DNA of 15,205 nt from NCBI GenBank assembly GCA_023386255.1, contig JAEWKB010000162.1, positions 1 through 15,205 on the forward strand, written 5' to 3'. The translations under genes and the position numbers were made by a program. The notes below the pieces were generated by a model. It did no database searches. It saw only the letters and a list, made by a program, of their open reading frames with translations, and was not told the DNA's origin. This DNA is from Bacteroidota bacterium. GTDB taxonomy: Bacteria > Bacteroidota > Bacteroidia > Flavobacteriales > Flavobacteriaceae. Below, one piece after another: positions 15,149-15,205 of the stretch. The first letter of the stretch is position 1, and every line of letters begins with the position of its first letter.

Positions 15149-15205
15149 TTAAATGAGTACCTTTTCCCAAAGGATACAAAACAGCACTGCCCACAGGCCC
15201 ATACG
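15149..15205 (-). CDS. C-terminal end of an unidentified minus-strand gene (runs off the window)
   Basis: Reading leftwards from the edge, the minus strand is open for 18 codons (RMGLWAVLFCILWEKVLI) to a TAA at 15149-15151. The peptide is hydrophobic, like the last membrane helix of a small membrane protein. The stop lies immediately next to the stop of the DUF3667 gene in a convergent arrangement. The fragment is too short to assign and could be chance. Confidence 0.35.
   Translation of the reverse strand, partial: RMGLWAVLFCILWEKVLI

Overview
The window looks like a chromosomal segment of a Bacteroidota bacterium, most likely a Flavobacteriaceae/Flavobacterium-like species. The evidence is a type A T9SS C-terminal sorting domain, an S46 dipeptidyl-peptidase, a DUF3667 protein, an adenylate kinase of the short-lid type, absent or weak Shine-Dalgarno sites, a TAnnTTTG-type -7 box, and short intergenic repeats of the kind scattered through flavobacterial genomes. 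There are eleven complete or nearly complete genes plus a gene cut off at each edge. No tRNA, rRNA, insertion sequence or CRISPR array was seen, and no gene-free stretch exceeds 300 bases.

Layout. (1) 1-2292 (+): the C-terminal part of a bacterial alpha-2-macroglobulin with an intact CAEQ thioester motif and an apparent one-base frameshift near base 45. (2) 2351-4495 (-): an S46 peptidase of the DPP7 type, convergent with (1) across a shared bidirectional terminator. (3) 4788-5243 (+): a Kbp/YgaU-like BON-LysM protein, convergent across a second bidirectional terminator with (4) a minus-strand housekeeping cluster 8903->5360, hpt-adk-CNNM/CorC-type transporter-obgE. It is headed by a recognisable Bacteroidota promoter and two of its genes use non-ATG starts. 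(5) 9083-12569 (+): a PQQ-dependent sugar dehydrogenase lipoprotein followed by a TonB-dependent receptor that resembles E. coli PqqU/YncD. (6) 12553-13182 (-): a PagL-like lipid A deacylase interrupted by one in-frame TAA upstream of its catalytic motif. (7) 13402-14277 (+): a small secreted protein with a T9SS sorting domain, followed by a strong terminator. (8) 14402-15148 (+): a DUF3667 membrane protein with a zinc-ribbon-like N-terminus, abutting the C-terminal end of an unidentified minus-strand reading frame at the right edge.

Functional reading. Most of the window is envelope biology (protease trap, periplasmic peptidase, PQQ enzyme, outer-membrane receptor, lipid A modification, secreted protein) around a nucleotide-salvage/GTPase operon. 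The most interesting hypothesis is that the PQQ enzyme and the receptor next to it form a cofactor-scavenging module: the receptor imports PQQ made by other bacteria and the lipoprotein uses it. The two damaged reading frames (alpha-2-macroglobulin, PagL) are the main anomalies and could be real lesions or assembly errors.
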